Origin: Comamonas kerstersii
Lineage (GTDB): Bacteria > Pseudomonadota > Gammaproteobacteria > Burkholderiales > Burkholderiaceae_C
DNA length: 64,000 nt
Direction: 5' to 3'
Assembly: GCF_008801935.1 (NCBI RefSeq)
Contig: NZ_VZOT01000001.1
Location: 434,001-498,000 of the forward strand
Shown: in pieces, positions 9,958 through 19,464 of the stretch
Layout of the letters: each line of letters starts with the position of its first letter
How positions within the stretch are numbered: position 1 is the first letter of the stretch
The notes under the pieces: generated by a model
What the model saw: only the letters and a program-made list of their open reading frames with translations
What the model was told of the DNA's origin: nothing
Databases searched by the model: none
Translations under genes and position numbers: made by a program

Positions 9958-10336
9958 GGGGTTGTCTTTCCAGTTCAAAAGGTCAGACAGCGCGAGAGCC
10001 GCGGCAACGGATAAGTGCTTCAGGGCAGACTGGACTGTTCTTCAGGACTTCACGGTGATGAAGCCTTTGTTTTTCTCGAATCTGGCGGGTGTGCCAGCCC
10101 AAGAACGAACACCGTGTGGCGCAGTCAATGCAAGCATTCTAGGGTTTGCACCAATACCCTTCCTGGCAAACATCGTTTTTAACGACGAGCCATCTCCAGA
10201 AACTCTTTATCCATCTCTTTTTACGATGTCTTGCCAAGACACAGACTGCCTGCATTTCTGACAGGAAATACATTTCGGCTTACGCTGTCAGCCTTTGCTT
10301 GCCTCCCCCTTTGTCCCCCCTCTTTTTCTCATTTCT
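9958..10336. other. Intergenic region between divergent MFS and DegS-type genes
   Basis: A 379-base gap without a convincing gene. It must hold the divergent promoters of the transporter and the protease. The plus-strand reading frame here (about 10061-10261) has no ribosome site, no family look and atypical composition, so I do not call it. The part nearest the protease is unusually pyrimidine-rich (10290-10330), leaving no clear Shine-Dalgarno sequence before 10337. Confidence 0.6.
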
Positions 10337-11491
10337 ATGAAGCGTTACTGGCTGTTGTTTTCACAGGCCGTCACCGTGCTGCTGGCGGCCTATTTCATTG
10401 TTGCCACGCTGCAGCCAGCCTGGCTGCGCCATGGCTCCACCATGAGCCGTGCCGGCATTGCCTTGCTGGAAGCGCCGTCTGAACCCCGTACAGAGTTTGT
10501 CCCCGGCAGCCTGGCGGCTGCCGCCCAGAAGGCCATGCCTGCCGTGGTCAGCATCAACACCAGCAAGGAGGTGCGCAGCCCGCACCTGAACGACCCCTGG
10601 TTCCATTTCTTCTTTGGTGACCAGATCGGCACCCAGCAGCAGACCGGACTGGGTAGCGGCGTGATCGTGAGCCCGGACGGCTATATCCTGACCAACAACC
10701 ACGTGGTCGAAGGCGCGGATCAGATCACCGTCACCCTGGCCGACAGCCGCATTGCAGAAGCACGCATCGTGGGCACCGACCCAGAAACCGACCTGGCCGT
10801 GCTCAAGATCGAACTGGACAAGCTGCCCGTCATCGTGCTGGGCAACTCCGACCATGCCGTGGTGGGCGACACCGTGCTGGCCATTGGCAACCCCTTTGGC
10901 GTGGGGCAGACGGTGACCAGCGGCATCATCAGTGCGCTGGGCCGCAGCGAGCTGGGCATCAACACCTTTGAAAACTTCATCCAGACCGATGCCGCCATCA
11001 ACCCCGGCAACTCCGGCGGCGCGCTGGTGGATGTGGAAGGCAATCTGCTGGGCATCAACACCGCCATCTACTCGCGCTCTGGCGGCAGCATGGGCATTGG
11101 CTTTGCCATTCCCGTGTCCACAGCCAAGATCGTCATGGACGGCCTGGTCAAGGATGGCAAGGTCACGCGCGGCTGGATTGGCGTGGAGCCCAATGAGCTT
11201 TCGCCCGAACTGGCCGAAACCTTTGGCGTAGCCGGTGCAAATGCCGGCGTCATCATCACGGGCGTACTGCAGGGTGGCCCTGCGGCACGTGCTGGCATGC
11301 TGCCGGGCGATGTGATCGTGCAGGTGGATGAGCAGCGCGTGCGCAATGTGGCTGAGATGATGACGGCGGTTGCCTCTCTGCAGCCCGGCCAGCGTGCGGA
11401 CTTTGAGATTTTGCGCAACGGCCAGAGCATGACGCTGAACATCGTGCCCAGCGAGCGCCCTGCCCCCCGACGCATGCGCCAGCTCCGTTAA
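10337..11491 (+). CDS. DegS/DegQ-type periplasmic serine protease with one PDZ domain
   Basis: An HtrA-family trypsin-like protease of 384 residues. From the ATG at 10337 it begins with an N-terminal membrane anchor (about residues 4-24, without a clear cleavage site), then the protease domain with catalytic His122 (TNNHVVEG), Asp152 (TDLAVLKI) and Ser226 (NPGNSGGAL). One PDZ domain follows at about 275-375. A single PDZ plus a membrane anchor is the DegS layout; DegP and DegQ have two. DegS cleaves the anti-sigma factor RseA in E. coli, but that role is not shown here. An in-frame TTG at 10295 is possible but less likely. Confidence 0.9.
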   Translation: MKRYWLLFSQAVTVLLAAYFIVATLQPAWLRHGSTMSRAGIALLEAPSEPRTEFVPGSLAAAAQKAMPAVVSINTSKEVRSPHLNDPWFHFFFGDQIGTQQQTGLGSGVIVSPDGYILTNNHVVEGADQITVTLADSRIAEARIVGTDPETDLAVLKIELDKLPVIVLGNSDHAVVGDTVLAIGNPFGVGQTVTSGIISALGRSELGINTFENFIQTDAAINPGNSGGALVDVEGNLLGINTAIYSRSGGSMGIGFAIPVSTAKIVMDGLVKDGKVTRGWIGVEPNELSPELAETFGVAGANAGVIITGVLQGGPAARAGMLPGDVIVQVDEQRVRNVAEMMTAVASLQPGQRADFEILRNGQSMTLNIVPSERPAPRRMRQLR

Positions 11492-11496
11492 GCATC

Positions 11497-11590
11497 AAAA
11501 AAGAGAGCTATCAGCGCTTGCAAATCAATGATTTCAAATACAAAACATATTGAAAACCTTGATTGACAAGCGCTAGCCGCTCTCTTTTTC
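11497..11590. repeat. CAAGCGCT paired repeat, long form
   Basis: Two inverted half-units, AGCGCTTG at 11513-11520 and CAAGCGCT at 11567-11574, with outer GAGAG/CTCTC arms and terminal A and T runs. They are separated by about 46 bases that include GATTTCA and TGAAAACCTTG. The whole element aligns almost end to end with the one at 34647-34740. It begins right after the DegS-type gene stop. Confidence 0.85.
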
Positions 11591-11610
11591 AAAGCCATCA
11601 CCCACCAACA

Positions 11611-11650
11611 AAAAAATCCCGCTGCCTTTTAAAGGGCTGCGGGATTTTTT
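11611..11650. terminator. Bidirectional intrinsic terminator
   Basis: AAAAAATCCCGCTGCC pairs with GGCTGCGGGATTTTTT with one T-T mismatch. A run on one side and T run on the other let it serve both the plus-strand protease gene and the minus-strand tatC. Confidence 0.88.
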
Positions 11651-11672
11651 GGTTCTGGCCAGGATGTGCGCA

Positions 11673-12461
11673 TCAGGCCTGATCGGCTTCCTCATCCTCT
11701 GGCTTGCGGGCAACCTTGGCAAACCAGCCTGCCCCGATGATGCCCACCTCATACAGCAGGCACATGGGCACGGCCAGCGCCAGCTGCGAAATCACATCGG
11801 GCGGCGTCACCACGGCGGCAATCACAAAGGCCAGCACGATGAAGTAGCCACGGAAGCTCTTGAGCTTGTCAATTTCCACAATGCCAAAGCGCACCAGCAG
11901 CATCACCACGATGGGCACCTGGAAGGCCAGGCCAAACGCCAGGTACAGCGACAAAATCGCTTCCACATAAGAGGCAATATCAGGCGTCGCAGCCACGCTC
12001 TCGGGCGTAAAGCCCTGGATGAAGCCGAACATCTTGTCCAGCACAAAGAACTGCACAAAGGCAATGCCCACATAGGCCAGCAGGCTGCCAAAGGTGATCA
12101 GCGGCAGTGCAAAGCGCTTTTCATGGCTGTACAGACCAGGTGCCACAAAAGCCCACAGCTGGTACATGATCCATGGCAGCACGGCCAGCATGCCCACCAT
12201 CATCAGCACCTTCAGCGGCACGAAGAAGGGCGAGAACACGCCCACCGCAATCAGCTTGGCATCAGGCGGCATGTGTGCCTTGATGGGCTGGGCAATAAAG
12301 TCGATCAAGCCATTGGGGCCAGGCCAGATGGCCAGCACAGCCACCGCCAGCGCAATGCCGTAGATGCAGTACAGCAGGCGGTCGCGCAGCTCCATCAGGT
12401 GCTGCACAAAGGGCTGCTCGGTGCCGGCCAGCTCGTCGTCTTGGGTGGATTTGTTGGACAT
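11673..12461 (-). CDS. tatC: Twin-arginine translocase subunit TatC
   Basis: TatC is the six-helix membrane receptor for twin-arginine signal peptides. The 262-residue protein has the N-terminal HLMELRDRLLYCIYGIAL motif, with the conserved glutamate and arginine that contact the signal peptide, then FAPGLYSHEKRFALP, FGLAFQVPIVVMLL and VVTPPDVISQLALAVPMCLLYE. The charged tail is ordinary. It is the last gene of tatA-tatB-tatC, 100 bases after tatB. It should export the MsrP encoded at 60706 and probably the Rieske protein. Confidence 0.96.
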   Translation of the reverse strand: MSNKSTQDDELAGTEQPFVQHLMELRDRLLYCIYGIALAVAVLAIWPGPNGLIDFIAQPIKAHMPPDAKLIAVGVFSPFFVPLKVLMMVGMLAVLPWIMYQLWAFVAPGLYSHEKRFALPLITFGSLLAYVGIAFVQFFVLDKMFGFIQGFTPESVAATPDIASYVEAILSLYLAFGLAFQVPIVVMLLVRFGIVEIDKLKSFRGYFIVLAFVIAAVVTPPDVISQLALAVPMCLLYEVGIIGAGWFAKVARKPEDEEADQA

Positions 12462-12561
12462 GGTCGAAAAAAGAACCGGGCCATCATCAGGCCCTGCAGA
12501 TCAAGAGAAAAGCACCAGCACGGGCCGCTCGCTGCAGGCGCCGTGCTGTGGGAGATCAGCC

Positions 12562-13065
12562 TCAGCGCTTCGGTCTGAAGCGCGCCACTCGCGCAGCACC
12601 TGACTGCACATGGGTGCGCAGCCCGGAGCGCGCCTTGTACCAGCGTGGCACGGCCGTGCGCTTGAGGCGGAAGTTCTTGCCCGGATGCTTGTAGGCCGGC
12701 GTCACTGCGCTGCGGCTACTGCTTTCGTAGCTGCTGTAGTCGCTGGCTGAAGTGCTGGAATCGCTGCTGCTGTATGCCGACTCGAAATCGGTGGCATCAC
12801 GCCAGTCCTTTTCCAGACTGCTCGTGGTGCTTTGCACCGACTGCTCCACATCACGGGCAGCGGACTCCATCGACTCCTTCATCTTCTTGAGCTCGTCGAG
12901 CTCCATGGAGCGATTGACTTCCGCCTTCACGTCCGCCACATAGCGCTGGGCCTTGCCCAGCAGCGTGCCGACCGTGCGGGCCACGCGCGGCAGCTTCTCG
13001 GGACCAATGACCACCAGGGCCACAGCGCCGATCAGTGCCAGCTTGGAGATACCGATATCAATCAT
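12562..13065 (-). CDS. tatB: Twin-arginine translocase subunit TatB
   Basis: TatB partners TatC in recognising Tat substrates. The N-terminal membrane helix and hinge [31 protein letters not shown] are typical, followed by an amphipathic helix and coiled region to about residue 75. The C-terminal half is unusual: a stretch of mostly Ser, Tyr and Asp at about residues 95-120, then a strongly basic tail ([16 protein letters not shown] and so on). Such tails vary widely among TatB proteins and are dispensable in E. coli. Total 167 residues. tatA lies 40 bases upstream. Confidence 0.93.
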   Translation of the reverse strand: MIDIGISKLALIGAVALVVIGPEKLPRVARTVGTLLGKAQRYVADVKAEVNRSMELDELKKMKESMESAARDVEQSVQSTTSSLEKDWRDATDFESAYSSSDSSTSASDYSSYESSSRSAVTPAYKHPGKNFRLKRTAVPRWYKARSGLRTHVQSGAARVARFRPKR

Positions 13066-13105
13066 GCCAACGCCCTATGCAGGTGCTTGCTGCCATGCTG
13101 ATACA

Positions 13106-13342
13106 TCAGCTCTTTTGCTTGGCGTCAACGTCGATCGTGGTCTTGTCGTCAGCCTTGCTCTGATCGGTCACTGCGGTCTTTTCCGCAGCGGCTTCAGCCG
13201 TGCTGCCGTCCTTCATGCCGTCCTTGAAACCCTTGACGGCGCCACCCAGGTCGCTACCCAGGTTCTTGAGCTTCTTGGTGCCGAACACCAGCACCACGAT
13301 GAGCAGAACAATCAGCCAGTGCCAAACAGAAAACGATCCCAT
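13106..13342 (-). CDS. tatA: Twin-arginine translocase subunit TatA
   Basis: TatA polymerises into the Tat pore. The 78-residue protein has the single N-terminal helix [20 protein letters not shown], then the diagnostic [23 protein letters not shown] amphipathic segment and a charged, alanine-rich tail. AGGAG stands upstream of the ATG at 13342. It follows hinT by about 100 bases and leads tatB and tatC. Confidence 0.96.
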   Translation of the reverse strand: MGSFSVWHWLIVLLIVVLVFGTKKLKNLGSDLGGAVKGFKDGMKDGSTAEAAAEKTAVTDQSKADDKTTIDVDAKQKS

Positions 13343-13443
13343 GAGATTTCTCCTAACGAATACGAGTCATTTTAGACGTGACGCCGCGCCATAGCGCCTC
13401 AGATGGCCTTAACTTGCACAGCCTTTCACGTCCCCATCCATTG

Positions 13444-13821
13444 TCAGCCGCGCTTCCAGGGGCGGGGGCCGCCCATGACGTGCACGTGCAGGTGGTGCAC
13501 TTCCTGCCCACCTTCCTCACCAGTATTGACCATGATGCGAAAGCCTCCGGCAGGATAAGGGTTGCAGCCCTGCTGCATGGCCAGCTTGGGCGCAAGCAGC
13601 ATGATCTTGCCCAGCAGTGCCTGATCGGCCTCGGTCACATGGGCCATGGAAGCAATGTGCTTCTTGGGCACGATCATGAAGTGCACGGGCGCTGCGGGGT
13701 TGATGTCGTGAAAGGCGAAGACGTCTTCGTCCTCATACAGCTTGCGGCTGGGAATCTGGCCCGCAATGATCTTGCAGAAAATGCAGTTGGGGTCGTGCGC
13801 AGTATGCGAGTGATCAGTCAT
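13444..13821 (-). CDS. HIT-family nucleoside phosphoramidase, HinT type
   Basis: A 125-residue histidine-triad hydrolase. It begins near the zinc-ligand-like NCIFCKIIAGQIPSRKLYED and ends with the catalytic triad HHLHVHVMGG. HinT proteins hydrolyse AMP-lysine and aminoacyl-adenylates. The start is the ATG at 13821 (MTDHSH); an upstream in-frame start would add residues not seen in the family. It sits between the patatin-like gene and tatA, an order often found in Comamonadaceae between his and tat genes. Confidence 0.93.
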   Translation of the reverse strand: MTDHSHTAHDPNCIFCKIIAGQIPSRKLYEDEDVFAFHDINPAAPVHFMIVPKKHIASMAHVTEADQALLGKIMLLAPKLAMQQGCNPYPAGGFRIMVNTGEEGGQEVHHLHVHVMGGPRPWKRG

Positions 13822-13902
13822 GGCAGAGCAAACAGTCGTTGTTATTCGTAGCAAAAGGCTTCAAAAGGCATGCCAGTCTATGCGCGTCGCAGAGCTGGCG
13901 AA

Positions 13903-14946
13903 CTATGGATTGTCCACAATCTGCAGCGTCTGGCGCACGCCCACGTCATTGCGGTGGTCCTGCGCCCACTGCTGCCCCTGCCTGCGCCCCAGTGCAAACA
14001 GCTGCTGCAAAAATCCCATGTCCACGCGCGACTTGCTGGCTGCACCAAAACGGGCCAGGGCCGCACCACCGTCAATGCGGTGCATGAGCACGCTTTTGTA
14101 GCGTTGGGGGTCCAGCTTGCCTTCGGCCAGCAGGCGGCGCACAAAGTCAATGGCGCGCAGCTCGCCCAGCAGGCCAGCGTTGAACATGACTTCGTTCATG
14201 CGCTCGGCAATATCGCTGGCCGTGTCTGGCAGGTCAGGCGACTCAATCGGGTTGATCTGCACCAGCAGCATGTCGCTGCAGTCGGTGCGGTAGATCAGCG
14301 GGTACAGGGCCGGGTTGCCGGAAAAGCCGCCGTCCCAGTAATACTCACCGTCAATTTCCACGGCCTGGTACAGCTGTGGCAGGCAGGCTGAGGCCATGAT
14401 GGCATCGGCACTGATGCGCTGCTCGCTGAAGATTTCGCCCTTGCCCGTGCGCACATTGGTGGCACAGACAAACAGCTTGGGCATGCCTTCCTGCCCCCAG
14501 ACCTGAGCGAGCATGTCAAAGTCCACCACGCGCTCGAGCAGCTTGCGCAGCGGGTTGATGTCCAGCGGATTGGTCTGATAGGGCGAGAGGAACTGGCTCA
14601 TGAGGTTCATGAGCGGGTTGTTCGCCACCGGCACGCCCAGTGTGAACACGCCCATGGCACCAACCCCTTCCCAGAGTTTTTTGAGCGCTGCACGTGCCAG
14701 CACACAGCCCAGACTGTGGCGTGCCTGCGGGTCATCCGGATGCTCCAGCGCCGCGGCAGCAAAGCCCTGGGCCAGCGCCACCGCATTCATGGCCCCGGCA
14801 CTGGTGCCACTGATGCCGGGAAAGGCGAAACCGCCGTCTTCGAGCAGGGCATCGAGCACGCCCCAGGTAAAAGCCCCATGCGAGCCACCGCCCTGAAGTG
14901 CCAGATTCAGGCGCTGAGGCGAGGCTGCAGGGGGCATCTGGGTCAT
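13903..14946 (-). CDS. Patatin-like phospholipase
   Basis: A 347-residue patatin-family lipid acyl hydrolase with a Ser-Asp dyad. The oxyanion-hole glycine-rich loop GGGSHG is at residues 19-24, the nucleophile elbow GTSAG at 47-51 (Ser49), and the catalytic aspartate in the DGGFSGNP motif near residue 207. There is no signal peptide, so it is probably cytoplasmic. It resembles RssA-like bacterial patatins rather than the type III effector ExoU. Its substrate and its role in the downstream part of the his series are unknown. Confidence 0.9.
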   Translation of the reverse strand: MTQMPPAASPQRLNLALQGGGSHGAFTWGVLDALLEDGGFAFPGISGTSAGAMNAVALAQGFAAAALEHPDDPQARHSLGCVLARAALKKLWEGVGAMGVFTLGVPVANNPLMNLMSQFLSPYQTNPLDINPLRKLLERVVDFDMLAQVWGQEGMPKLFVCATNVRTGKGEIFSEQRISADAIMASACLPQLYQAVEIDGEYYWDGGFSGNPALYPLIYRTDCSDMLLVQINPIESPDLPDTASDIAERMNEVMFNAGLLGELRAIDFVRRLLAEGKLDPQRYKSVLMHRIDGGAALARFGAASKSRVDMGFLQQLFALGRRQGQQWAQDHRNDVGVRQTLQIVDNP

Positions 14947-14974
14947 GGGCTATGGCTGGCAGTGATGCGTCAGC

Positions 14975-15367
14975 TTATACAGGCAGGGGTTCCTGCTTGT
15001 TCATGGCAATCATGCCGCGCACGATGCGATACAGGAACCAGATGGAGATCACGCACCACGCAATCCAGCCCGGGAAGATAAACAGCAGCCACAGTGGTGC
15101 GGTCACGATATACAGAATGCCCGCCCAGATCACACTGCGCAGGCGCCACGAGAAGTGGGAGGCATGCCAGGTACCCTGAGCATCCGAGCGCTTGACCAGG
15201 TCGATCACCAGCGCGACAGCCAGTATGAGCACGCTGACCTGTGCACCTGGAATGACCACGGCCAGCGCCACAATCAGGTGCAGGATATAGCTGACCCAGC
15301 CCCAGGCCTTGAGCCCATCGAGCGTGGCCTGATCTACGGCGCGGACTTCGACAATGTCATCGTTCAC
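14975..15367 (-). CDS. Small membrane protein of the DUF4870 type
   Basis: A 130-residue protein with three to four predicted membrane helices: [50 protein letters not shown] and [18 protein letters not shown]. The layout and the final RIVRGM segment resemble DUF4870 proteins. Function unknown. Its ATG overlaps the hisE stop codon by four bases, so it is translationally coupled to the his operon. Confidence 0.75.
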   Translation of the reverse strand: MNDDIVEVRAVDQATLDGLKAWGWVSYILHLIVALAVVIPGAQVSVLILAVALVIDLVKRSDAQGTWHASHFSWRLRSVIWAGILYIVTAPLWLLFIFPGWIAWCVISIWFLYRIVRGMIAMNKQEPLPV

Positions 15368-15759
15368 TCGGCATTTCCTTCCTGCGCGGCCCTTTCCTTG
15401 GCTTTGCGCAATGCTTTTTCTTCCAGACCACTGGTGCCTTCACGGCGTTCCAGCTCGGCCACCACGTCGGCGGGCGTGAGCCCATAGTACGACAGTGCAA
15501 TCATGGAGTGAAACCACAAATCCGCAACTTCATAAAGGAGTTTTCCTTTGTCAGCACCATGGTCAACGTCCTTGGCAGCCATGACGACTTCGGTGGCCTC
15601 TTCGCCCACTTTTTTCAGGAAGGCATCCGGCCCCTTGTGCAGCAGACGGGAGACATAGCTTTTCTCAGGATCGCCACCGTTGATGGCTTTGCGGCTTTCA
15701 ATGACAGCGGCCAGACGGGCCAGTGCGCCTTCAACCGACGCGGAGTTTTGTTCAGACAT
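15364..15759 (-). CDS. hisE: Phosphoribosyl-ATP pyrophosphatase
   Basis: HisE performs the second step of histidine synthesis, removing pyrophosphate from phosphoribosyl-ATP. The 131-residue protein shows the all-helical MazG-like metal-binding pattern [16 protein letters not shown] followed by [20 protein letters not shown]. It is a separate gene, not fused to hisI as in enterobacteria. It starts 16 bases after hisI and overlaps the next gene at 15367. Confidence 0.96.
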   Translation of the reverse strand: MSEQNSASVEGALARLAAVIESRKAINGGDPEKSYVSRLLHKGPDAFLKKVGEEATEVVMAAKDVDHGADKGKLLYEVADLWFHSMIALSYYGLTPADVVAELERREGTSGLEEKALRKAKERAAQEGNAE

Positions 15760-15775
15760 GGTGTTTACATGGTGT

Positions 15776-16171
15776 TTATTTGTAGATGGATGCGGGATCT
15801 TTCAAGACAGGGTCGATGGCGACCCACTGTCCGTCCTTGAGCACGCTGTAGAAGCACGAGTGGCGGCCGGTGTGGCAGGCAATGCCGGGCTCGTGCCCCT
15901 GCTGGGTGATTTTGAGCAGCACCACATCGTTGTCGCAGTCGATGCGGATTTCATGCACAGTCTGCACGTGGCCGGACTCTTCGCCCTTGAACCACAGCTT
16001 GTTGCGCGAGCGGCTGAAATACACGGCGCGGCCGATGGCTGCAGTTTTTTCCAGCGCTTCGCGGTTCATCCAGGCGAACATCACCACATCGCCCGTGCTT
16101 TGTTCCTGCGCGATCACGGGCACCAGGCCCTGCGCATCCCATTTGACTTGATCGAGCCAGCTCATAGGCAT
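15776..16171 (-). CDS. hisI: Phosphoribosyl-AMP cyclohydrolase
   Basis: HisI opens the adenine ring of phosphoribosyl-AMP, step three of histidine synthesis. The 131-residue protein carries [32 protein letters not shown], the metal-binding DCDNDVVLL and the conserved C-terminal box [11 protein letters not shown]. It is the monofunctional form. A CAAGCGCT-type hairpin fills the gap between it and hisF. Confidence 0.96.
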   Translation of the reverse strand: MPMSWLDQVKWDAQGLVPVIAQEQSTGDVVMFAWMNREALEKTAAIGRAVYFSRSRNKLWFKGEESGHVQTVHEIRIDCDNDVVLLKITQQGHEPGIACHTGRHSCFYSVLKDGQWVAIDPVLKDPASIYK

Positions 16172-16176
16172 CCTGC

Positions 16177-16268
16177 TTTTTTGATAGCTGCCAGCGCAGG
16201 CAAACAGCCACTTTCAAATAGAAAACATTCGGAAAGCCGCTTGGAGCCTGCGCAAGCCGCTCTCAATA
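16177..16268. repeat. CAAGCGCT paired repeat with changed, still complementary arms
   Basis: It has the same layout as the elements at 11497 and 34647: T run, GATAGCTGCC, arm, TTTCAAATAGAAAAC centre, arm, CCGCTCTC. Here the arms read GCGCAGGC (16194-16201) and GCCTGCGC (16246-16253), a perfect eight-base inverted repeat that differs from the family GCGCTTG/CAAGCGC. It fills the whole hisI-hisF gap. Confidence 0.75.
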
Positions 16269-16271
16269 CTT

Positions 16272-17072
16272 TCAAAGTCGCACGGGAATGCCGCGCTCGC
16301 GCATGCGCTCCTTGGCCTGCGCAATGGTGTATTCGCCGTAGTGGAAGATGCTGGCAGCCAGCACCGCGTCCGCACCGCCCTGCTGCACACCATCGGCCAG
16401 ATGGTCCAGATTGCCCACGCCGCCGGAGGCGATCACAGGCACGCCCACGGCATCGCTCACGGCACGCGTGAGCTGCAGGTCAAAGCCGCTCTTGGTGCCG
16501 TCCTTGTCCATGCTGGTCAGCAGAATTTCACCGGCGCCGCGCTGCGCCATTTCTTCGGCCCAGCGGATCACATCCAGCCCTACGTTCTTGCGGCCTCCGT
16601 GGCTGTACACATCCCAGCCCGGGCCCATGGGCGTGCCGCCGGGCCCGATGCGCTGCTCGTCCTCCGGCGTGCGGCGCTTGGCGTCGATAGCCACCACAAT
16701 GCATTGCGAGCCGTATTTGTCGCTGCAGGCATTGATGGTCGATGGGTTGGCAATGGCCGCCGAGTTAAAGCTGGTCTTGTCCGCACCCGCATTGAGCAGG
16801 CGGCGCACATCTTCGACGGTGCGCACGCCGCCGCCCACGGTCAGCGGAATAAAGACCTGGGAAGCCACGGCTTCGATGATGGGCAGGATCAAGTCACGCC
16901 CATCGCTGGTGGCGGTAATGTCCAGAAAGGTCAGCTCGTCCGCACCCTGTGCGTTGTAGCGTGCAGCGATTTCGACCGGGTCGCCTGCATCGCGCAGCTC
17001 CAGAAAATTGACGCCTTTGACGACGCGACCACCGGTAACGTCCAGACAGGGAATGATGCGTTTGGCGAGCAT
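16272..17072 (-). CDS. hisF: Imidazole glycerol phosphate synthase, cyclase subunit
   Basis: HisF uses the ammonia made by HisH to form imidazole glycerol phosphate and AICAR. The 266-residue TIM barrel starts [20 protein letters not shown] and has the catalytic aspartates in CLDV and in [15 protein letters not shown], plus the phosphate-binding segments [12 protein letters not shown] and [14 protein letters not shown]. It is complete. It lies 48 bases after the mutarotase gene, which separates it from hisA. Confidence 0.97.
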   Translation of the reverse strand: MLAKRIIPCLDVTGGRVVKGVNFLELRDAGDPVEIAARYNAQGADELTFLDITATSDGRDLILPIIEAVASQVFIPLTVGGGVRTVEDVRRLLNAGADKTSFNSAAIANPSTINACSDKYGSQCIVVAIDAKRRTPEDEQRIGPGGTPMGPGWDVYSHGGRKNVGLDVIRWAEEMAQRGAGEILLTSMDKDGTKSGFDLQLTRAVSDAVGVPVIASGGVGNLDHLADGVQQGGADAVLAASIFHYGEYTIAQAKERMRERGIPVRL

Positions 17073-17120
17073 GAAAAAGCGTTTTCTATCGGTTGAACAT
17101 CAGGTGCAGAACGCAGGCAT

Positions 17121-17972
17121 TCAGCCCACGACCTGCAGGATTTGTGCAGCCTGCCAGTGCTGGCCGGGATACAGGGCAATGGGCTGGTTGATGGCCGCGG
17201 CCTCTACGCACAGCATGCGCATCCAGTCCGTAGGCTGCATATCACTGAGACTGGCGCACAAGGCAGGGCCGGGATTCCAGACCACGGTCTCTGGCCATGC
17301 GGCATCCTGGCTGATGCGCAGCGTACCTGCGGCATCACGCAGCTCCAGCGGCTGCGCAGCGCGGGCATAGACGCGGTCCACCTCTTCGCCCAGCGCCACA
17401 GCACCTTGCTGGACCGCAGGTGCAAAGCCTTTTGCAGCATCCCAGAAGGCTGCACCTTCCAGGCCATGCAGTGCTGCCATATCCGCGCCCTGTACCGCCA
17501 GATAGGTGTGCAGCGCGCCGGTAAAGGCAAAGGCGGTATCGCCCGTGTTGGTGGCCGACAGCGTGATCTGCAGCTGATCCGCAGATAAGGTCACGGCCAA
17601 CTCGGCGCGCAAGGCATGCGGAAAATCTGTGTGCAGGGGCGCGGCTGCATCCCACTGCCAGCGGGCGGTGATGGCTTCGCCCTGCACCTCGGCACTCTGA
17701 TACTGCCAGGTGGTGCGGCGCGCCAGACCATGCTTGGGCAGAGGGCCACGCGCATTGAACTGGGGAAAGCACACGGGCACGCCGCCGCGGATGGCAGCGC
17801 TGCCATCCACCACGGCACGCTCGGAGCAGAACATGCGCTCATGTCCACGGCTGCGCCATGACAGCACCTGGGCACCAAAGTCCGACACCCGCACGCTGTC
17901 GCCATTGGGCAAGGTGATGCGCGTGCAGGCAAGGCCGCGCCAGACTTCACGCGCGGCTTGGGGCTGGGTCAT
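17121..17972 (-). CDS. D-hexose-6-phosphate mutarotase (aldose 1-epimerase fold)
   Basis: A 283-residue YeaD-type member of the galactose-mutarotase superfamily, which interconverts the anomers of hexose 6-phosphates. Visible landmarks are [23 protein letters not shown] near the N-terminus, [25 protein letters not shown] (a substrate-site arginine and histidine region), ALHTYLAV and the late [16 protein letters not shown]. Its ATG overlaps the hisA stop by four bases, so it is translationally coupled and inserted between hisA and hisF. The placement does not obviously serve histidine synthesis. Confidence 0.88.
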   Translation of the reverse strand: MTQPQAAREVWRGLACTRITLPNGDSVRVSDFGAQVLSWRSRGHERMFCSERAVVDGSAAIRGGVPVCFPQFNARGPLPKHGLARRTTWQYQSAEVQGEAITARWQWDAAAPLHTDFPHALRAELAVTLSADQLQITLSATNTGDTAFAFTGALHTYLAVQGADMAALHGLEGAAFWDAAKGFAPAVQQGAVALGEEVDRVYARAAQPLELRDAAGTLRISQDAAWPETVVWNPGPALCASLSDMQPTDWMRMLCVEAAAINQPIALYPGQHWQAAQILQVVG

Positions 17973-18724
17973 GCCTCTTCGTCTTCGTAGCCGGAGAGCT
18001 TGTCGGCCAGCTTCTGGCCTTCGGCAAAGTCCAGATCACCGGTGTAGATGGCGCGACCGCAGATCACGCCTTCAATGCCTTCGTCCTGCACGGCGCACAG
18101 GGCTTCGATGTCCTTGATGCTGGCCAGACCGCCGGAGGCAATCACGGGAATGCGCACGGACTGCGCGAGCTTGACGGTGGCGTCGATGTTGATGCCCGAG
18201 AGCATGCCATCGCGGCCAATGTCGGTGTAGATGATGGAGTCCACACCCCAGTCTTCAAAGCGCTTGGCGGTGGGAATCACGTCCTGGCCGGTCAGCTTGC
18301 TCCAGCCGTCAATGGCGACTTTGCCGTCCTTGGCGTCCAGGCCCACGATGATGTGGCCAGCAAAGGCAGTACAGGCATCTTGCAGGAAGCCGGGGTTCTT
18401 CACGGCCGCTGTGCCGATGATGATGTACTCCATGCCAATGTCGATGTAGCGCTCAATCGTGTCCAGATCACGGATACCACCGCCGAGCTGGACGGGGATT
18501 TCCCCATTCACTTCCTTCAGGATGGCTTTGATGGCCGCCAGATTCTTGGGCTGGCCCGCAAAAGCACCGTTCAGGTCCACCAGGTGCAGGCGGCGAGCAC
18601 CGGCATCCAGCCAGCGGCGTGCCATCTCGGCAGGATCGCCGAATTTGGTGGATTGGTCCATGTCACCTTGTTTGAGGCGGACGCATTGGCCGTCTTTGAG
18701 GTCGATGGCGGGAATCAGCAGCAT
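17969..18724 (-). CDS. hisA: ProFAR isomerase (phosphoribosylformimino-AICAR-P isomerase)
   Basis: HisA performs the Amadori isomerisation of ProFAR, step four of histidine synthesis. The 251-residue TIM barrel starts [20 protein letters not shown] with catalytic Asp8, has [16 protein letters not shown] and [13 protein letters not shown], and the second catalytic aspartate in [14 protein letters not shown]. It overlaps the following mutarotase start and follows hisH by about 70 bases. Confidence 0.97.
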   Translation of the reverse strand: MLLIPAIDLKDGQCVRLKQGDMDQSTKFGDPAEMARRWLDAGARRLHLVDLNGAFAGQPKNLAAIKAILKEVNGEIPVQLGGGIRDLDTIERYIDIGMEYIIIGTAAVKNPGFLQDACTAFAGHIIVGLDAKDGKVAIDGWSKLTGQDVIPTAKRFEDWGVDSIIYTDIGRDGMLSGINIDATVKLAQSVRIPVIASGGLASIKDIEALCAVQDEGIEGVICGRAIYTGDLDFAEGQKLADKLSGYEDEEA

Positions 18725-18795
18725 GATGTGCGAGGGACTTTGCCTGAGAATGGGCCGAAGGGTGGTGCGGCCACGGTTGAAGAAAAAGCGAAACC

Positions 18796-19464
18796 TTAAG
18801 GATTCCAGTGTAAGAAATTGCGGTAGAGCGCAAGCCCATGATCCGCACTTTTCTCGGGGTGGAACTGCGTAGCAAAAATCTTATCGCGTGCTACCGCAGA
18901 TGCAAACCTTCCGCCATAGTCCGTTTCCGCCGCGCAATACACGGGGTCTGCAGGCTGGGCATAGAAGCTGTGCACAAAGTAAAAGTACGCGCCGTCCGGA
19001 ATACCTTCCCACATGGGGTGGCGCACGCCATTGGGCGATGTAGGGAAGACCTGGTTCCAGCCCATCTGCGGCACCTTGTAGCGGCTGCCATCGGGCTGGG
19101 TGCGGCCTGCCAGCTCAAAGCGCTTGACGCGACCGGGAATCAGGCCCAGCGACGGTGTATCGCCCTCTTCGCTGTGGTCCAGCAGCATCTGCATGCCCAC
19201 GCACACGCCAAAGAGCGGTTTGGTGGCAGCGGCTTCAAGCACGGCTTCTTTGAGGCCCGAGGCCTGCAGCGCGGCCATGCAGTCGCGCATGGCGCCCTGG
19301 CCGGGCAGCACGATGCGACTGGCAGCACGCACTTCCGCCGGGTCTTGCGTGACGATGACACGCACATCCGTGCCCTGGGCTGCCGTCATCACCGCCTGGG
19401 AGACGGAGCGCAGATTGCCCATCTCATAGTCCACCACGGCCACGGTATTGTTCACAGAACTCAT
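18796..19464 (-). CDS. hisH: Imidazole glycerol phosphate synthase, glutamine amidotransferase subunit
   Basis: HisH hydrolyses glutamine and passes ammonia to HisF. The 222-residue protein begins with [14 protein letters not shown] and shows the nucleophile elbow GVCVGMQML (Cys), [10 protein letters not shown], and the catalytic His-Glu pair in ATQFHPEKS. The ATG at 19464 adjoins the repeat element in the hisB-hisH gap. Confidence 0.97.
   Translation of the reverse strand: MSSVNNTVAVVDYEMGNLRSVSQAVMTAAQGTDVRVIVTQDPAEVRAASRIVLPGQGAMRDCMAALQASGLKEAVLEAAATKPLFGVCVGMQMLLDHSEEGDTPSLGLIPGRVKRFELAGRTQPDGSRYKVPQMGWNQVFPTSPNGVRHPMWEGIPDGAYFYFVHSFYAQPADPVYCAAETDYGGRFASAVARDKIFATQFHPEKSADHGLALYRNFLHWNP

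Noticed and set aside
9941-10261. Possible small protein between the MFS and DegS-type genes
   Set aside because: No ribosome site, no recognisable domain, and the frame begins inside the transporter gene; composition looks non-coding.
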